Assembly: GCA_030704615.1 (NCBI GenBank)
Contig: CM060733.1
Span: 59,088,001-59,152,000, forward strand
Reading direction: 5' to 3'
DNA length: 64,000 nt
Source of the DNA: Takakia lepidozioides
Taxonomy: Eukaryota > Streptophyta > Takakiopsida > Takakiales > Takakiaceae
Part shown: piece by piece, positions 12,620-24,964 of the stretch
How positions within the stretch are numbered: the stretch's first letter is position 1
Layout: each line of letters begins with the position of its first letter
Notes under the pieces: generated by a model
The model's input: the letters and a program-made list of their open reading frames with translations, nothing else
Told to the model about the DNA's origin: nothing
Database searches by the model: none
Translations under genes and position numbers: made by a program

Positions 12620-13150
12620 GGAAGTTCCCACAGAGCTGCAGTTCTAGCAGCAGTGCACCGTTGACGCTACAGGGTGGGCTCACACCATCTACTGGTAGAT
12701 TGGACAACCTCGGGCTGGTACATGATACAAACTGTATGCTACAAACTGGTGCTGATAGTTTGTGCCCTGTTTGCATTAGACATGGCAGCTGGGAGATTGC
12801 GACCGAAGAACATTTTTTCTTTCACTGTCGTCTCTAGTCTCTACTATGAGATCCGCGGTAGACAGCCAATCTCGCTGATGAGAGTAGTACACTGGCAGCA
12901 CACCTACACGAGGCTCCCACCTTAGCGGGTGTCTTGACGTTGTGTAGACTTTGTTTTCTTTTTGAGGGCCCAATGTATAGAATGGTTCCGGGATCAGAAA
13001 TGCTTCTAGCAGCATCCGGCACAGTGAGGCGTCCACTCACAACAATCATTTCCGGGCTGCTTTTGGAGGGTCCCACTCCCTTGAATGTTTCATGATTTCC
13101 CTTGTCCCTGAGCTTCCCGCGGACGTCGTTAGGTATCATTTCATTTCTTT
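12620..13150 (+). mobile_element. LINE 3'-end fragment with RT zinc-finger remnant
   Basis: The frame at 12770-12830 reads CPVCIRHGSWEIATEEHFFFHC, shown here by its key residues C-x2-C...H-x4-C; this resembles the zinc-finger tail of plant LINE proteins. The downstream segment near 13115 (CCGCGGACGTCGTTAGGTAT) matches a similar position near 55950 (CCGCGGACGTTATAAAG) at the end of another EEHFFFYCPLYYDL fragment. Both copies are short, frame-broken relics of one family. Confidence 0.5.
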
Positions 13151-13519
13151 GGTTTCGTCCACTTTGTCGGTGCTTTTTTTTTTGCCCCAGAAAGCATGTT
13201 ATAAAGCGTAGTAAGCAGTTAGAGCTGGTGTAGGGACTATTCTAGAGACTAACATGTTGGGTTGCTAGAAAAGGGCTGTCAGAGGTGTTTCTTGGCACGC
13301 AACCGCTGTGAGAGAGGAAGACACGTCCTAGCAGAGAAGGATGATCCATGATAACCCAAGATTAAGAGGCAATTGAGAGGTGCTAGTACAAAAGAATAGC
13401 GGTACTCCCTATCCTGCTGCCAATCACCAAGATACACGTTCACTATCTGCATACTCCTACCCAACTACCTTGTCACTTTGAAAGTCATCATCTATACTGT
13501 GAGAAAAGGGAGAGGCTGG

Positions 13520-13786
13520 GATGAGGGGGTGCAGAGACTCACAACATATATCTACAAACTTACAGTGTCTAACCTCCTCCCTTCCTATTGCATCTTCTTA
13601 TAGTCCTCCATTGAGAAAGGGCCTCACTCTCCACCCCTCAGCCCTCCCCTGTGATTTGTGCTTTGACTCGCTGGCTAACAATTGCACTCTTCGATCAGCT
13701 GGCAATCTCCCACCCAGAGATGGCCACCTTTTCTACTCAGTTTTGATGTCTGCTCCGTTTTCTAGGCCATTTTAAGCTTTTGTCTA
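13520..13786 (-). pseudogene. Decayed C-terminal tail of RING-H2 copy 1
   Basis: Past the stop of copy 1, other frames still resemble the paralog tail. The string RVQLLASE, preceded by SLGGRLPADR, corresponds to GRAQLLAS preceded by FLGRRSTSDGR in copy 2. This shows that the ancestral protein was about 100 residues longer and that the frame was lost here. Confidence 0.65.
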
Positions 13787-15348
13787 TCAGACCCGCATTC
13801 CTCTTGGATGCCAAGGTTTGGAGATACGGGGCTGCAAGTACGAGACACTCGGAACCTCTGGGTCAAGATCTATAGCGACCCATTGCTCTGAGCCTCTTGC
13901 CGATGGAAATCCCATTAGCTGCTCTGTAACTTCACTATCTCCACGTCTCCCAGCACTGTATTTGTTCTTCCCTCTGTGCAACTCGACACGGGAGCAGCTT
14001 TCCGTACGACGCAATCCACGCCTTGAATGTGCCTGAGCAGTATCTGCAGTCCCAAACCTTTGAGATCCAAAGGGAGAAATTTCACCCTTGTATAAGTCGT
14101 TCAGTTTCCTGCTTGGAGTACCTAGGGAGCTGGATCTTCGGATTGGCAAAGTCATGAAATTCATACTGTCGGGTGTTCTTAGACTATTATTGGAGCTAGG
14201 GAAATAGTCGAGGCATGGATATCTCTGTGAAATGCCTGCCAACCTCTCCCACATCTCCACCGCCACTCTTCTGAAAGATGCGGAGTTTCGAGAGAGGGCC
14301 AATCTTGCACTCTCGTTTTCAGTCGCTTTTGAAATATTGGGTCCTGTTTCGCTCCTGCTTTCTGGAGAGTTCAAAACAGATTAAGTCACACCAATAAGCA
14401 CCTCGGCGTTAAAGCCTTCCACAAGGGCTATGTGTAACATGCAAGAGCACAGAGATTGATTTACTGCTACAACTGCGCACGTCATAAATTCTATCAACTT
14501 GGTACACGTTAGAAATATATTCTTCAGAACTTTGAATAGTGGCCTGTCAATCTCCTTCTCGCAACAATCATGCACCGGATGCCATACATCTCTAGAGCTA
14601 GTAAATTGAATGCAGAGGAAATAAAATGATTCTTACCTTCAGTCATTGCATTGCTTCCAGAGCCCATCAAAATTTGAACTTCATTCGATGCCAGAACGGA
14701 CATTTGTGGGTGGAAAGGCCGTTCTCCATCCGGGCTGTCCTCGATTGCCACAATTACCTCATGCGGTGAGGCAAGAGATTCTGCTTGAGCATCAAGTATC
14801 CTTCGAGAGACCTCCATAATTGGCGGAGAGCCAGCAGCAGGCAGCCCAGCGAAAGAGGGAAGAAGACCCGCGCGACACAGAGGGCAGGTAGAATGTGAGG
14901 AAACCCACTCATCAAGGCACTGCATATGGAAAACATGGCCGCATTTTGGTAGCAACCGCAACTTATCATCCTCCTCAAAATCACTCAAGCAAACCGCGCA
15001 TTCCGCATCCTCTTTCCCCTCCTTCAAATTTTTTACGACCATATAGTTCACCAAAGGAAGTTCATCAACCATTGATTTCTCCAGTCCCTGCCCTCCTTGC
15101 GAGTCCGAACCCCTTTCCGCAGTTTCACTTCCTCCTGAACTGAGCAGATACACCGTAGAGAAACCCGCACTGAATAAGGCACTAACCAAAATTACAATTG
15201 CAACGCTAGTTATGTCTGGATTCATCTGAGTGTTGGTCTGTTGCTGAAGGAATGATTCATTCTGAGCTTGGCTTGTTTGACTTGGAACTTGGCTCACCAT
15301 TCCGGGCTTCACACCTGAATCCCCTGGAGGAAGCAAACGGCCACCCAT
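13787..15348 (-). CDS. ATL-type RING-H2 protein, copy 1 (two exons, shortened tail)
   Basis: Exon 1 is 15348-14637 and exon 2 is 14361-13787, with a GT-AG phase-1 intron, giving 428 residues. An in-frame ATG at 15300 aligns better with the paralog start. Order: a short leader, one membrane helix (SVAIVILVSALFSAGFSTVY), an acidic linker, a RING-H2 finger (CAVCLSDF...LLPKCGHVFHMQC...STCPLC; C3H2C3 spacing intact, with the ATL tryptophan), then a long serine-rich tail with RRSSSL and RRTESCS blocks. RING-H2 proteins of this layout are membrane-bound ubiquitin E3 ligases. Compared with copy 2 at 22874-24916, the tail ends early. Just before the TGA at 13787-13789 one base is missing, and paralog-like sequence continues out of frame beyond the stop. 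Confidence 0.88.
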
Positions 15349-15453
15349 CCGAACCACTTCCACACACTTCTGAACAACCAACACAACCTCCTCTTCTTCC
15401 CAAAACAGTCTTCTTCCCCGCTTCCTCCCTTCTAGAGCTCTTCGGCTGTGCAA

Positions 15454-16020
15454 GCGATGGCGATGGCGATGGCGGTGGAGAAATTGAAAGCAAGACGAGG
15501 CAGGGCCACCATGCCTCCACCTCTTCCAAGCTCTCCAGCTACTCTCGGAAGGAGACGATGTGGATAGATGACAAGCACACAGAGGGATTGGACAGACTCA
15601 TCCAAATCGTGCAGGGTGACGTTTATTCATTCATCTTTGCAGTCATCATTCATTCATCCATGCTCCCCGACACTTTCTGAACCGCGAACTTTGGGATGTA
15701 AGACGACAGCGCAATGCGGAGACGCCACGCGTCGAATCTGGTGCGTCAACATACGAGGAACTGGGGCCGGGCCACGTGTGATTCTTTGCACCGCCGGGAA
15801 TTGACGGATGACGGCAATAATCCGACGATTGTCGTTGACTAGGGTTGTTGGTCAGGGTCTCTCTCTCACTGTGAGAGAGAATACCTCCATGAAGGTAATA
15901 CCATACCATATTTCCATCACTGTATGCTCGAATTGTAAACCCAAGTTAGTTGCTTTCATTTGTTATTGATTTCGTCGCCTTCCCTGTGCATCCTAGTGCA
16001 TATTCACTTTGACTGGACAA
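15454..16020. other. Upstream region of RING-H2 copy 1
   Basis: Promoter-side sequence for the minus-strand gene. It contains a short CTCTCTCTCAC...GTGAGAGAGA inverted run near 15859-15880. No TATA box is evident. Confidence 0.35.
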
Positions 16021-16024
16021 AAAT

Positions 16025-16200
16025 CTGGTGGGGGCATACCTAAGTGGAGCATACTTATATGCACATACCACCTCAGAAGTGGTTGGGGTTCAATCGACCC
16101 TTGGTGTCACAAAGGTGTCCACCTTCCTAGCGGAAGTAACCCTTCGGGGTGAAGAGACACCATAATTTACGCTTCCTTCGCTCAAATATTAATATTATTA
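16025..16200 (+). repeat. Possible tRNA-derived SINE
   Basis: A CCTAAGTGGAGCATAC block resembles a Pol III A box, and GGGTTCAATCGACCC about 50 bp later resembles a B box. A tRNA-unrelated body and an AT-rich end (AATATTAATATTATTATAG) follow. I see no second full copy in the window, so the SINE call is tentative. Confidence 0.35.
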
Positions 16201-17980
16201 TAGTATTATTATGCACATAGATTAAAGTATCTAAAATAAGAATCACAACATAGATACGTCGGGCTGCACAGGTCTATAGTGCAATGGATGGAATATAATC
16301 ATGTTAGTTGACGACAACATCTGCAAGAATCGGAATCAAAAAATTAATCGCTTCATCTCCTCGATTCTTGTATCCTTTGAAATAGCATAGACCACTAGAA
16401 CAATTCACATTTGCTAATATCCATTCCGTTATGCAAGAAGGCTCCATATGCATAATATTTGCACATCGATAGCAAAAGGAGTTTATCAAGCACTTTTCAC
16501 GTCGTGCGTGTATATGATAAATGAACACTCATTCACAAACATTTGTTGATGTAAGACAAACACGATTCTTCAGCTCTGCACTACCCTATAAAGCATACAA
16601 CTATTTTCCCTCTCCATTTCTTAGTCATATTTTCCCAATTCTTAGTGTGCATTCCGTCTTGTCTGAGTTTTCAATACATAACTGTGTGGTCAGGTTGCAG
16701 ACATTTGTCCCAACCCAAATAGGATTTGATCAGTTTTGTTTGGTTGTATATGCTAAGAACCTGATGACCATTTGAAAATGTAAATGAGACACGCTCCCAC
16801 CTCTTTCAATCGCGAAAAACCCTGCCATGCATATGAACTTCTACGAATGTTCGATCAGACTGAGATCGACATCATGTGCACCAACTCCAATCGTGCACGA
16901 TAGCTCAAATATAATTTGCCGTTTCTTGTCTGCTCCAGGTTCCTTCTTTGGACGACCTCTACGCGTTGAACTGGCTATTAGCATACTCTCCATATTGTAC
17001 ATATTCTTCATGTTTAGCAAAGGGCCATGACGAAAATGAGTCGTTGAGTTGGTGGGGACCAAAATGGTGGCCGAAATTGATTAATATGTGTTTATTCTGC
17101 CATTTCAGATGTTGATTAGACTATGAGCATGCAGCTAATGGCAAGTGCTGATTCGGCACACAGAATCACCTCAAAAGCTTTTCAAGGTACGTGCAGTAGA
17201 GGGCCAATTCGGCCAAGTGTGCCCACCCAGGTCTTGCCCTACATGCTCAACTTGGGCATTTTGACAAAATAGGCCCTCTACTGTGCGTCTCTAGTACGGT
17301 TTGATTTGCCTCTATTGTGTACTAGCTGCAAGACTATTTCGTCATAGAAACTGTTTCCCCCAATTTCATAAGCTTAGTGAACTCATTCAGAGATGGGAGT
17401 ATTGAAGCTCCTCAATAGTGGTATGTCAATGACCTTGGGTTAATGGTGAAATCAACATAGACTGGCTCTGTCAAATGTTGGATGGCAAAATAAACCGCAG
17501 AAATATTTTCCAAACAGCATGGAAAATTGGGAATGGATTCTAGTCCATAATCAAGTCAAGCATATGTATGAAAATTTACACTTCAAAATATGCAGATTTG
17601 ATGGGGCCTCCTTTGTACCTGACCTGGCTGGGGTAGTGAAGTGGTGAACAACATTTCTGGCTATTCTGCTTTTGCCATCCAATAGCCACCCTTGCTAAAA
17701 GCAAAGTAGCCATGTTGCATACCATCCCGCTATAAACTTTTCTAAATCAGAAAAAGTAAAAACAGAGAATTTTGGCTAAACCCCAATTCATGTCTCTAAC
17801 CAGATATAGTCAGTGGCCACATTTGGGGAAAACACCAAATTTGTGATTGAAGTCCAACTAAATGTTGCAGAGAAAAATGCCTAAGTCCTAAATGTTGGTC
17901 ACAGTTGTGTGTATTGTTTGCAAGTTCATATGAAAATTTCAAAGTGCAACCAAAAGGGGAAGGCTTCTTTGCAAAGTGAA
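16200..17980. other. AT-rich spacer without recognised gene
   Basis: Nothing with a recognisable domain. A minus-strand frame near 16960 has a basic RRGRPKKEP stretch like an AT-hook, but the frame is short and isolated. GCAGTAGAGGGCC near 17195 and its inverted partner near 17272 form a small inverted repeat. Confidence 0.4.
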
Positions 17981-17984
17981 TACA

Positions 17985-18085
17985 AGTTCAGTGCAAGACC
18001 CAAGTGGGAGTTGAACCCACTGGCATGCCTAGGCACTTGGTGCCTTGCATGTGGGCCAAAGTCACGGTTGGGTACACCATAACAT
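17985..18085 (-). repeat. tRNA-like relic, possible SINE head
   Basis: On the minus strand, GTGGG-TTCAACT-CCCAC forms a perfect T-arm, and ACCCAA/TTGGGT at the ends can pair as an acceptor stem over about 78 nt. The anticodon loop lacks the invariant T33 and the D arm is poor. It is therefore not a working tRNA, but a tRNA-derived SINE head or a decayed tRNA. Confidence 0.35.
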
Positions 18086-18921
18086 TTGCCCCTTTTACAT
18101 ATGAACATGTAATATCCCAAAGGTAATCAATCTGTCAAATGGGACATCTCCGTTCAGCATATATAAACATGAGGGTAGTGTCGTGAATGACATCTGATAC
18201 AATTCCAGATTTGAGGATATCACCAGAAACCTCTTCGTAAAAATTTTCGCTGATGTCCTTACCTGTGAAGTCTTATCCAATGCATGCACTTGAAGATCTT
18301 GTGTTAGAGTATGTACTCATCCTCTAACACTCGATCTTCATGCCCATGCTTTGAATGTAGGCCACCTCAAAAATCTTAGTTGGTCTGCACGCTTATTACT
18401 TCCAGGGTACTAGTGTATTCTCGATTAATAAGAAAATCTCCCTGCCAAAATTAAACTGAGTGTCATGCACATGCCCTCACTACCTACAGGCATGATACAT
18501 ATAGCGGACGAGTTCAGATATAAACTTCAGGGCATTTCACAGCATCCAAGAATATATTCTTCTATCCTCTAAACATAGAGAGGTAACTGGTGTAACCAGA
18601 AGGTATGAAAAGAAAATATAGGGTTGTATTTCAACAACATCGGACTATCTAGTGGTATCTTGGAAGCAATACCCGGTGAAAACTAGAGCTGCAATTTTCA
18701 GGACTGCAAGAGCCACATTCTTGGACTGCGGTTGTAGTGAGAGAGAAAAGGTGGAATGAGTTGGCAAATTGGATGCCTACACTTTGAAGGCCACCCGAGG
18801 AGACGCCTTCAAGCGGCCCCCATGAGCCACTACACCATAGCTCTTGAGCCACACTGCTTTTCTGCAATATAGACAAACAAGCTAATTTTACTGCAGAACA
18901 ATGCATCACTTCTCAGCCCTC

Positions 18922-19335
18922 AGCTAGATACCACAGGCCATAATGCACTTTTCAAGTAGATCATGGAATAAGTGAACAGAATTGAAGAAATTGTCTATGC
19001 ACACCACATGTTCATTGTTTTCAAAGCCCTTCAACATCGACATGACCACCGTATGCCCTTGACCATGGCCCAAATCCACAGCATCGTCTTTGCCCAGGTA
19101 CACCTCAAAATTATGAGCATTCTTCAGCCCGAATGGTAAGAATCGCCATTAATATAGACAATCCTTATCGTGCTCATTGATCCTCCAAAATTTCGTCTTC
19201 TGCTTATCCGCCTCCTTGATCGGCAACTGGTGATATCCGAATCGCAAATCCAAAGTGATAAAGACCTTGGCAAATCCAATGGCATCAAAGATCTCATCTG
19301 GCATTGGCATGACATACCTATCCATTTAGAGGCTT
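18922..19335 (-). mobile_element. Chimera of gypsy reverse-transcriptase and piggyBac-like transposase fragments
   Basis: Reading leftward, 19335-19130 encodes a Ty3/gypsy RT piece (DEIFDAIGFAKVFITLDLRF, then GYHQLPIKEADKQKTKFW and FLPFGLKNA) with one stop near 19153. Directly in frame, 19120-18930 continues with NFEVYLGKDD, GQGHTVVM, VVCIDNFFNSVHLFHDLL and CIMACGI. These match the IS4-like DDE core of piggyBac transposases (VYTGK..., DNFFTS..., CGT). Both parts are short relics. The direct in-frame join of two unrelated transposon proteins is unusual. Confidence 0.65.
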
Positions 19336-19643
19336 TTAGGATATCATCATTACTAAAAAGATGTAAGAACCCATAATCTAGAGGTGCCAAGTGATATATG
19401 GAAAAATTCAAAAATCTCTAATTATTAGAAATAAAAAAAAATCAGAATTAAATACTAAAAATTCTAATAAAACAATTCTAGCCTATTTGGGGTGGGATTT
19501 TTTACTAAAAGTGTTAAATAGAGTCATATCTACAATTTAAAATTAACATCTTACCTTGACAAGCTTATTAAATCTCGGGTCTGACTTGTCTGAAACAGAG
19601 TGTCATTGTCCACCAAATGTAGTCATATTGTGATGCTCTCAAA

Positions 19644-21140
19644 TCAACTTCTGGTCATGATATCTCTAAGACTGGACAGCCGAGAAAGGGAGATTTCTTC
19701 CAATAATAGCGGACATTCGGTTCTTTCTTTATGCCCCTGTAAATGCAAATCCCTAAATAAGCCCATAGCTCTGCTACACACAAAGGGCCAGTTGCTATCC
19801 TTGTAGATGTCATCAAATTGAACTCCAATAATATTGGCCTTCAATGATTCCTCATTATCATAAATTCCTAACTCCCCGAGAAGGTCCCCATTAACATCAT
19901 GTTGATCCCAATCAGAACCTGACTGACTTGTTTTCCAATCTTTTGACTCACCATTCCACTCGGAATCAGAATCTTCTACACTCCATGGCCATTCAAATGG
20001 GCTAGTAGGGCTGATGTCACCTTCACCAAGCTGAAATGCATAAGGATCCTGAATCTGCAAAATGGGAAGGTCTTCTCTACGTTTTTTCGCTTTTAAAATT
20101 AGGCAACCATGGAGATTGGTAGAAAAGTGGCCGCCTTAAGGGTGGCTTCGACAAATTCAAGTTTCCAGCTTTAGCATGCAACACATCGGGCAACTCCCCA
20201 TCCACAACAAGCAAGTATCAGCCCATGCTCGAGTAGCAGACGAATCTCCAACATGAACAATAGGAGGACTGTGAAAATCTCGAGAACCATCTTGGCTGTC
20301 CCAAAACCTGCTCAAAAATAGTACTATATAATTTACTGGCAATACTCCCAACCTTGGAGGTTCCCACATGTTGTATAGTAGGTAGATGTGGCCTCCTCCC
20401 TCGACGATGAAACTCCCCATCCTTGCAAAGAATCTCACAATCCTCATATGGGATGTGGTGAACTCCCAAAATTTGGCCCAAAATCTAGCAAAACCATGAC
20501 TCTACTAGTATCCAAATGTACGTAATGCTCCAACATGGAACCATATGCCCATTGGGGGTCAGAAAACTGGTCCTTTTCTACTCCACTTGCAGCCAGCAAA
20601 ACGTCATGTGCAACTCGGACATTTGTTCCTGACTCTATAGTTGGCATGTCAAGTACACTCCCAAAACTACTGGAATATGGAGAATATTCTAGCATCCGTT
20701 GCAAGTTGTCTAGGTCACATACAAGCTCAGTCGTGGGAATATCTACGTCCCAAGAAGACGATGGATTTGTATAGCCAGTTTGAGGGGGGATATCCTTCAA
20801 TAACCAATGATGTGCAGCTGTTATTTTCAACTGCTCCCTCCTGTCTACATCTTTACCCAAATCAAAGAGTTTGAGGGGGAGTTTGTTTCCCCCCCAAGAT
20901 GCTTGGCTGCCTCACAGGTGTTGACGTTGTTGGCTGATCCCTGCAAACTGCTAAATTGAATTTCGGAACAGAGCGACCCATTGTAGCATATTGGTTCTGG
21001 TTCATGGTGGACTGACTTTCCTCTTTACTTGGATCTCCATACTGCACTAGGGACTGACTTGTGGGTTGCGACTGAAGCAACCATTCCCACTTGTTCTCTC
21101 CCTTGCAGCTTGTTTGATCCCCCTGGACCTCATGGCCAAA
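19644..21140 (-). pseudogene. Unidentified decayed coding region
   Basis: Several long minus-strand frames follow one another with shifts: 21080-20862 (QSQPTSQSLVQYGDPSKEES), 20860-20444 (GKDVDRREQLKITAAHHWLL and LASGVEK-like text), 20481-20218, then 20060-19644 (acidic, SPFEWPWSVEDSDSEWNGES). Composition is protein-like and the frames abut, so this was probably one coding unit with at least three breaks, or a gene with introns I could not place. I recognise no domain. It may be part of the gypsy relic just downstream or an unrelated host gene. Confidence 0.4.
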
Positions 21141-21271
21141 TTTTCTCTCTAAGTAAACTGTTCAACTCAGCTAAGAACCCATCTAACTCTCCTTCACATT
21201 TTCTCTCTTCCCTCTAAAGTATACTAGCACATTGTCTTCTAAACAGATATCTGAAATTGCAGGGTTTTGGT

Positions 21272-21358
21272 TAAAGATCAAGCATTAAGGTGTGCCAAGT
21301 GCTTGAACACTAAGCCTTTTGGTTCAAGCACTTGGCACACCTTAATGCTTGATCTTTA
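21272..21358. repeat. Perfect 37-bp inverted repeat with 13-nt loop
   Basis: Arm 21272-21308 is an exact reverse complement of 21322-21358, with loop 21309-21321. The arms have no mismatch, so RNA or single-stranded DNA from here would fold into a 37-bp hairpin. It lies in a non-coding spacer. Confidence 0.95.
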
Positions 21359-21379
21359 GTAGCCCCAACTCCAATAGCC

Positions 21380-22870
21380 CAAGCCATTACAATTTGTGTG
21401 GGCCCCTAGAGGGAATACCATGGCCTCCAAGTTCTTTGCTTTCAAATTCAAAATAAAAGCAATATGCCGCACTAGCTCTACTCCAGCTACACAACGTCGA
21501 AAACTTAAAGGCTGCGAGTGAGATACAAATGAAAACCCTAAATGCAATAGCTAGATAGTAGCAAAGTGCAAGTGCAACTACAAAAATGCAATCCACATGC
21601 AATCAAAAAACAAGGTACTAAAGTAGGTAGCGCTCATCAGAAATGCAAAGGACTCACAGATCTACAATAACGCAAGTTCCTTAAAATGCCTAAGCCACAA
21701 GTAAGAAAAAAAAAAAAAAAAAAACCATGAATATAATGCATGAATATAGATGTAAAATGCATGATTGACTATTGAAATGAGTCATCTCAATTTACATTCC
21801 CTAAGCAAAAAAATTGAGCCATTTTGAGATTTAAAGCTAATACCAGATCCGGACTATCACGTCTATTTTACCTATTTTCTACTTTCTCTATGTCGGTGTG
21901 TAGGTTAAATTGGAATCAGGGCAAGAATATATTGAAGCGCCATAGGTTGCACAACATTGCTCATTGCCCTATAAACTCCTTGTTTTTCCATGCAATTTAT
22001 GAAGAAGAAGAAAGAGCACATGCAAAGCCATAGCGAAGCCTTCATGGCCAACCTTTCAAGTGCCACAAAGAAAGAATCAAACTCAACTCCAGGATGGTGG
22101 TCAAAACAACTGAAGCTGAGTTCAGCACATGCAATTTTGTTGCTAGCTGTGTGGATTAACTAGTGGCAACTTCAACCATAGTTTTTCTTTTGTTTTGTTT
22201 TTTGTGCTTCTATTTTGACAAGCAATGTTTGGAGACATACACAGAATAATAGACAGCACTGAAGCAGAAACAATGGAAGACACATGATCTTCAAGGTGCC
22301 TTGCAATGGTCCACCAAGCCCTCTTTGTGCTGCCCTTCAGCTCTTAAAAGAAAACTTGCAGTTGCATGAAACCACCAATTTGTCATCTAGTTGAAGGAGG
22401 AAGAAGGAAATGAAAGGATCTGGTAAGTAACTGAATAAGTAGGTACAATGGACATTGGTGCCTTTATTTAAAAAATTAAGAATTGAATTTTAGTATGCAG
22501 GAGGTGCAGCCACTGATCCTGGCCAGGAAAGGCTGGTCCCCTAGTAAGAACTTGGAGGTTTTGGAGATGTAAGCCCTAGGTGAGTAATACCATGGTGCAA
22601 GGGATATCTACAGTTGTGTAGCCAAACCCAGCAAGGGCAAATGAGGGATGTAATCATCTCAACCTTATATACACATGAATAGCCGTGAGGGAGAGGAATC
22701 TCACACTACAGTGAGCGCAGCCCGATCCAACTTGAGTGGTTCTAAGAGACTCATTACATATACTCGACACTAACTTACTGACCTGTGTTGAGTATATGTA
22801 CTGAGTCCATGACGGAAGACTAGTGCACAGCATTCAACAGTTCCTTCTCTCTGAAGAACTAGTTCAAAAG
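21380..22870. other. Spacer between hairpin and RING-H2 copy 2
   Basis: AT-rich, with an A tract of about 20 at 21706-21724. No gene recognised. The 3' untranslated region of RING-H2 copy 2 must lie at its right end. Confidence 0.4.
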
Positions 22871-22873
22871 GAG

Positions 22874-24916
22874 TTAAGAAGAAGGGATATTGCGTTGCAA
22901 GCCCACCCCTTTTTCCAAGTCTTGCCAAGAATCAAGTGGGCTGACAGAGTTTAACCGAGTCCTCTCTTTCCCTGCCAACCACTGCCCTGTCCACTGGTAA
23001 AGGGCACTACTCTGGTCCTGTTGGGATTCCGGATTATGATTCATATTTGCGTTTAAGAGGTCCTCTGTACTGCTAGCTAACAATTGTGCTCTTCCATCAG
23101 ATGTCGATCTCCGTCCCAAAAATGGCCCACGCAGACTTGACAAGTTCCATCTTTCTGGTTTGGTTCGGTTGTCCACTCCAGGTATTTTGTATTCTGAGTC
23201 ATTCAAGGTTTTGTCTTTGTCTACCAGGCCCCCTCTTTCTCTTGGAGGCCGAGGTATTGGAATACGGGGCTGAAAGTATGAGATCGTATTGGGAGTCTCT
23301 GGGTCAAGATCTATGGTGTCCCATTGCTCTCCCTCTCTGGCCCATGGTGATCCCGTTAGCTGCTCCCCATCCTGACAATTTGTGCTCTCAAGACTAGTGT
23401 ACTTGTTCTGACCTCCCTGTCGTAACACAATCCCAGAGCAGCTTTCAGTACGACGCAATGATCGGTGGCTTGAAGGTGGCCCGATATCGACTCCCACCCG
23501 AGCGGCCCCCAATGCTTGCAGAGATTCAGAGATGGTGTTGTAACAGTCTTCAGAGTATGTGCTTGGAACTCGTAAGGAGCTGGATCTTCGAATGGGCATT
23601 GCAACGAAATTCAGATTGGGCGTTCTTCTCTTCTTGGAGCTCAGGTGTTTATTGGAGGATGGAGATTTGTCTATACTGGCTGCCAGCCTCTCCCACACTT
23701 CAACCGCCCCTTTTCTGAAAGAATTAGAGTTTCGAGAGAGGAATAACCTTGCACTGTGATTTCTTGAGATCTTCGGCCTTGTTTCGCTGCTGCTTTCTGG
23801 CGAAGTAGCCAACAGATTCAAGTTAGAAAACCTGTTGAATTAAAGTCTACATGTTGGCGTTTCCTGTCATTTAAGCCCTCCCAAAGGACCGGCAGACTCA
23901 CACATCTTGGTAATGTTCAAGCAGGGACTTGGGACCGGCTTGGGCAGGAGCGAGAGGACAAGGGGATTCTACAGGAAGAGAAACGTAGGAAGGGCAAGTC
24001 TAAAGAGAAACCCGACACTACATGAGCCGCTGGAGGACTGAGTCTTTTCCTTATGCATCTAGAGACTTGCCAGAGTACTGCAGTGGATAGCAGAATCAAC
24101 AACTGTTCGATGCGGAAAGCAAGAGCAAATTTAGTTCGTTTCCATCCATAAAACTGACCAATAATTTCTATCAGCAGCTGAAGACATTAAAGCAAGTCGT
24201 GAAATTTTGGAAGAACTTCTACTACCTTCAGTGATTGCATCGCTTGCAGCTCCCACCAAAGCTTGTTCATCCAGCGGCAGATCAGACCTGGGATGGTGAA
24301 GAGGTGTTCCAATTGGGCCGTCCTCAACTGCCAAAACCACCTCATGCCGCGAGGCAAGTCTAGCTTCTGCGTCAGCATCAAGTATCCTTCTAGAAACATC
24401 CCCAATTGCTGGAGACCCGCCAGCAATCGGTCCAGCAAGATGGGGAAGAAGAGGATCTCGACACAGAGGACAGGTGGCGTGTGAGAGGAACCACGTATCA
24501 ATGCAATCCATATGGAAAACATGGCTGCATTTCGGTAGCAACCGCAATTTATCGTCTTCCACAAAATCACCCAAGCACACTGCGCATTCCCTATCCTCCT
24601 TCCCCTCCTTCATATTCTTGACAACCGCATAGCTCACCACAGGAAGCGCATCAACGACCGCTTTGTCCAACCCCTCCTCACCATTTCCCTGCTCTTCCGA
24701 CCCCGCAGACCTTCCCGCGCTTGGAACTGCCGAGTCAACTCCTACAATCCATCGCATTAGATACACTACAAAGTAACTAAAACAAATCGCACAAATGAAG
24801 GCTGCAATCAGGATGTTTGCACTGGGACTAGTCGAGTGGCTCTTGGGCGGTTGGTATACGACATAGACTGTTGCATTCTCAGCTTTACTCACTTGCTCCA
24901 TTGAAACTTCGCTCAT
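22874..24916 (-). CDS. ATL-type RING-H2 protein, copy 2 (two exons, full tail)
   Basis: Exon 1 is 24916-24226 and exon 2 is 23796-22874, with a phase-1 intron at the same codon as in copy 1, giving 537 residues. It has one membrane helix (ILIAAFICAICFSYFVVYLM), an acidic linker and a RING-H2 finger (CAVCLGDF...LLPKCSHVFHMDC...ATCPLC; all eight metal ligands present). The serine-rich tail keeps RRSSSL and RRTESCS and then runs about 120 residues further than copy 1. Likely role: membrane-anchored ubiquitin ligase, by family. The ATG at 24916 is the first Met in frame. Two similar pyrimidine-rich units near 24965-25090 form a direct repeat in the presumed leader. Confidence 0.9.
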
Positions 24917-24964
24917 CGTCTCAAAATTCAATGCACTCCCTGCAGGCTCGCTCCACCCATCCCC

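Noticed and set aside
16841-17062. AT-hook protein (RRGRPKKEP)
   Set aside because: Single short basic motif in an isolated frame, no exon partners.
17985-18085. tRNA gene on the minus strand
   Set aside because: The T-arm is good, but the anticodon loop lacks T33 and the D arm is poor; kept only as a tRNA-like relic.
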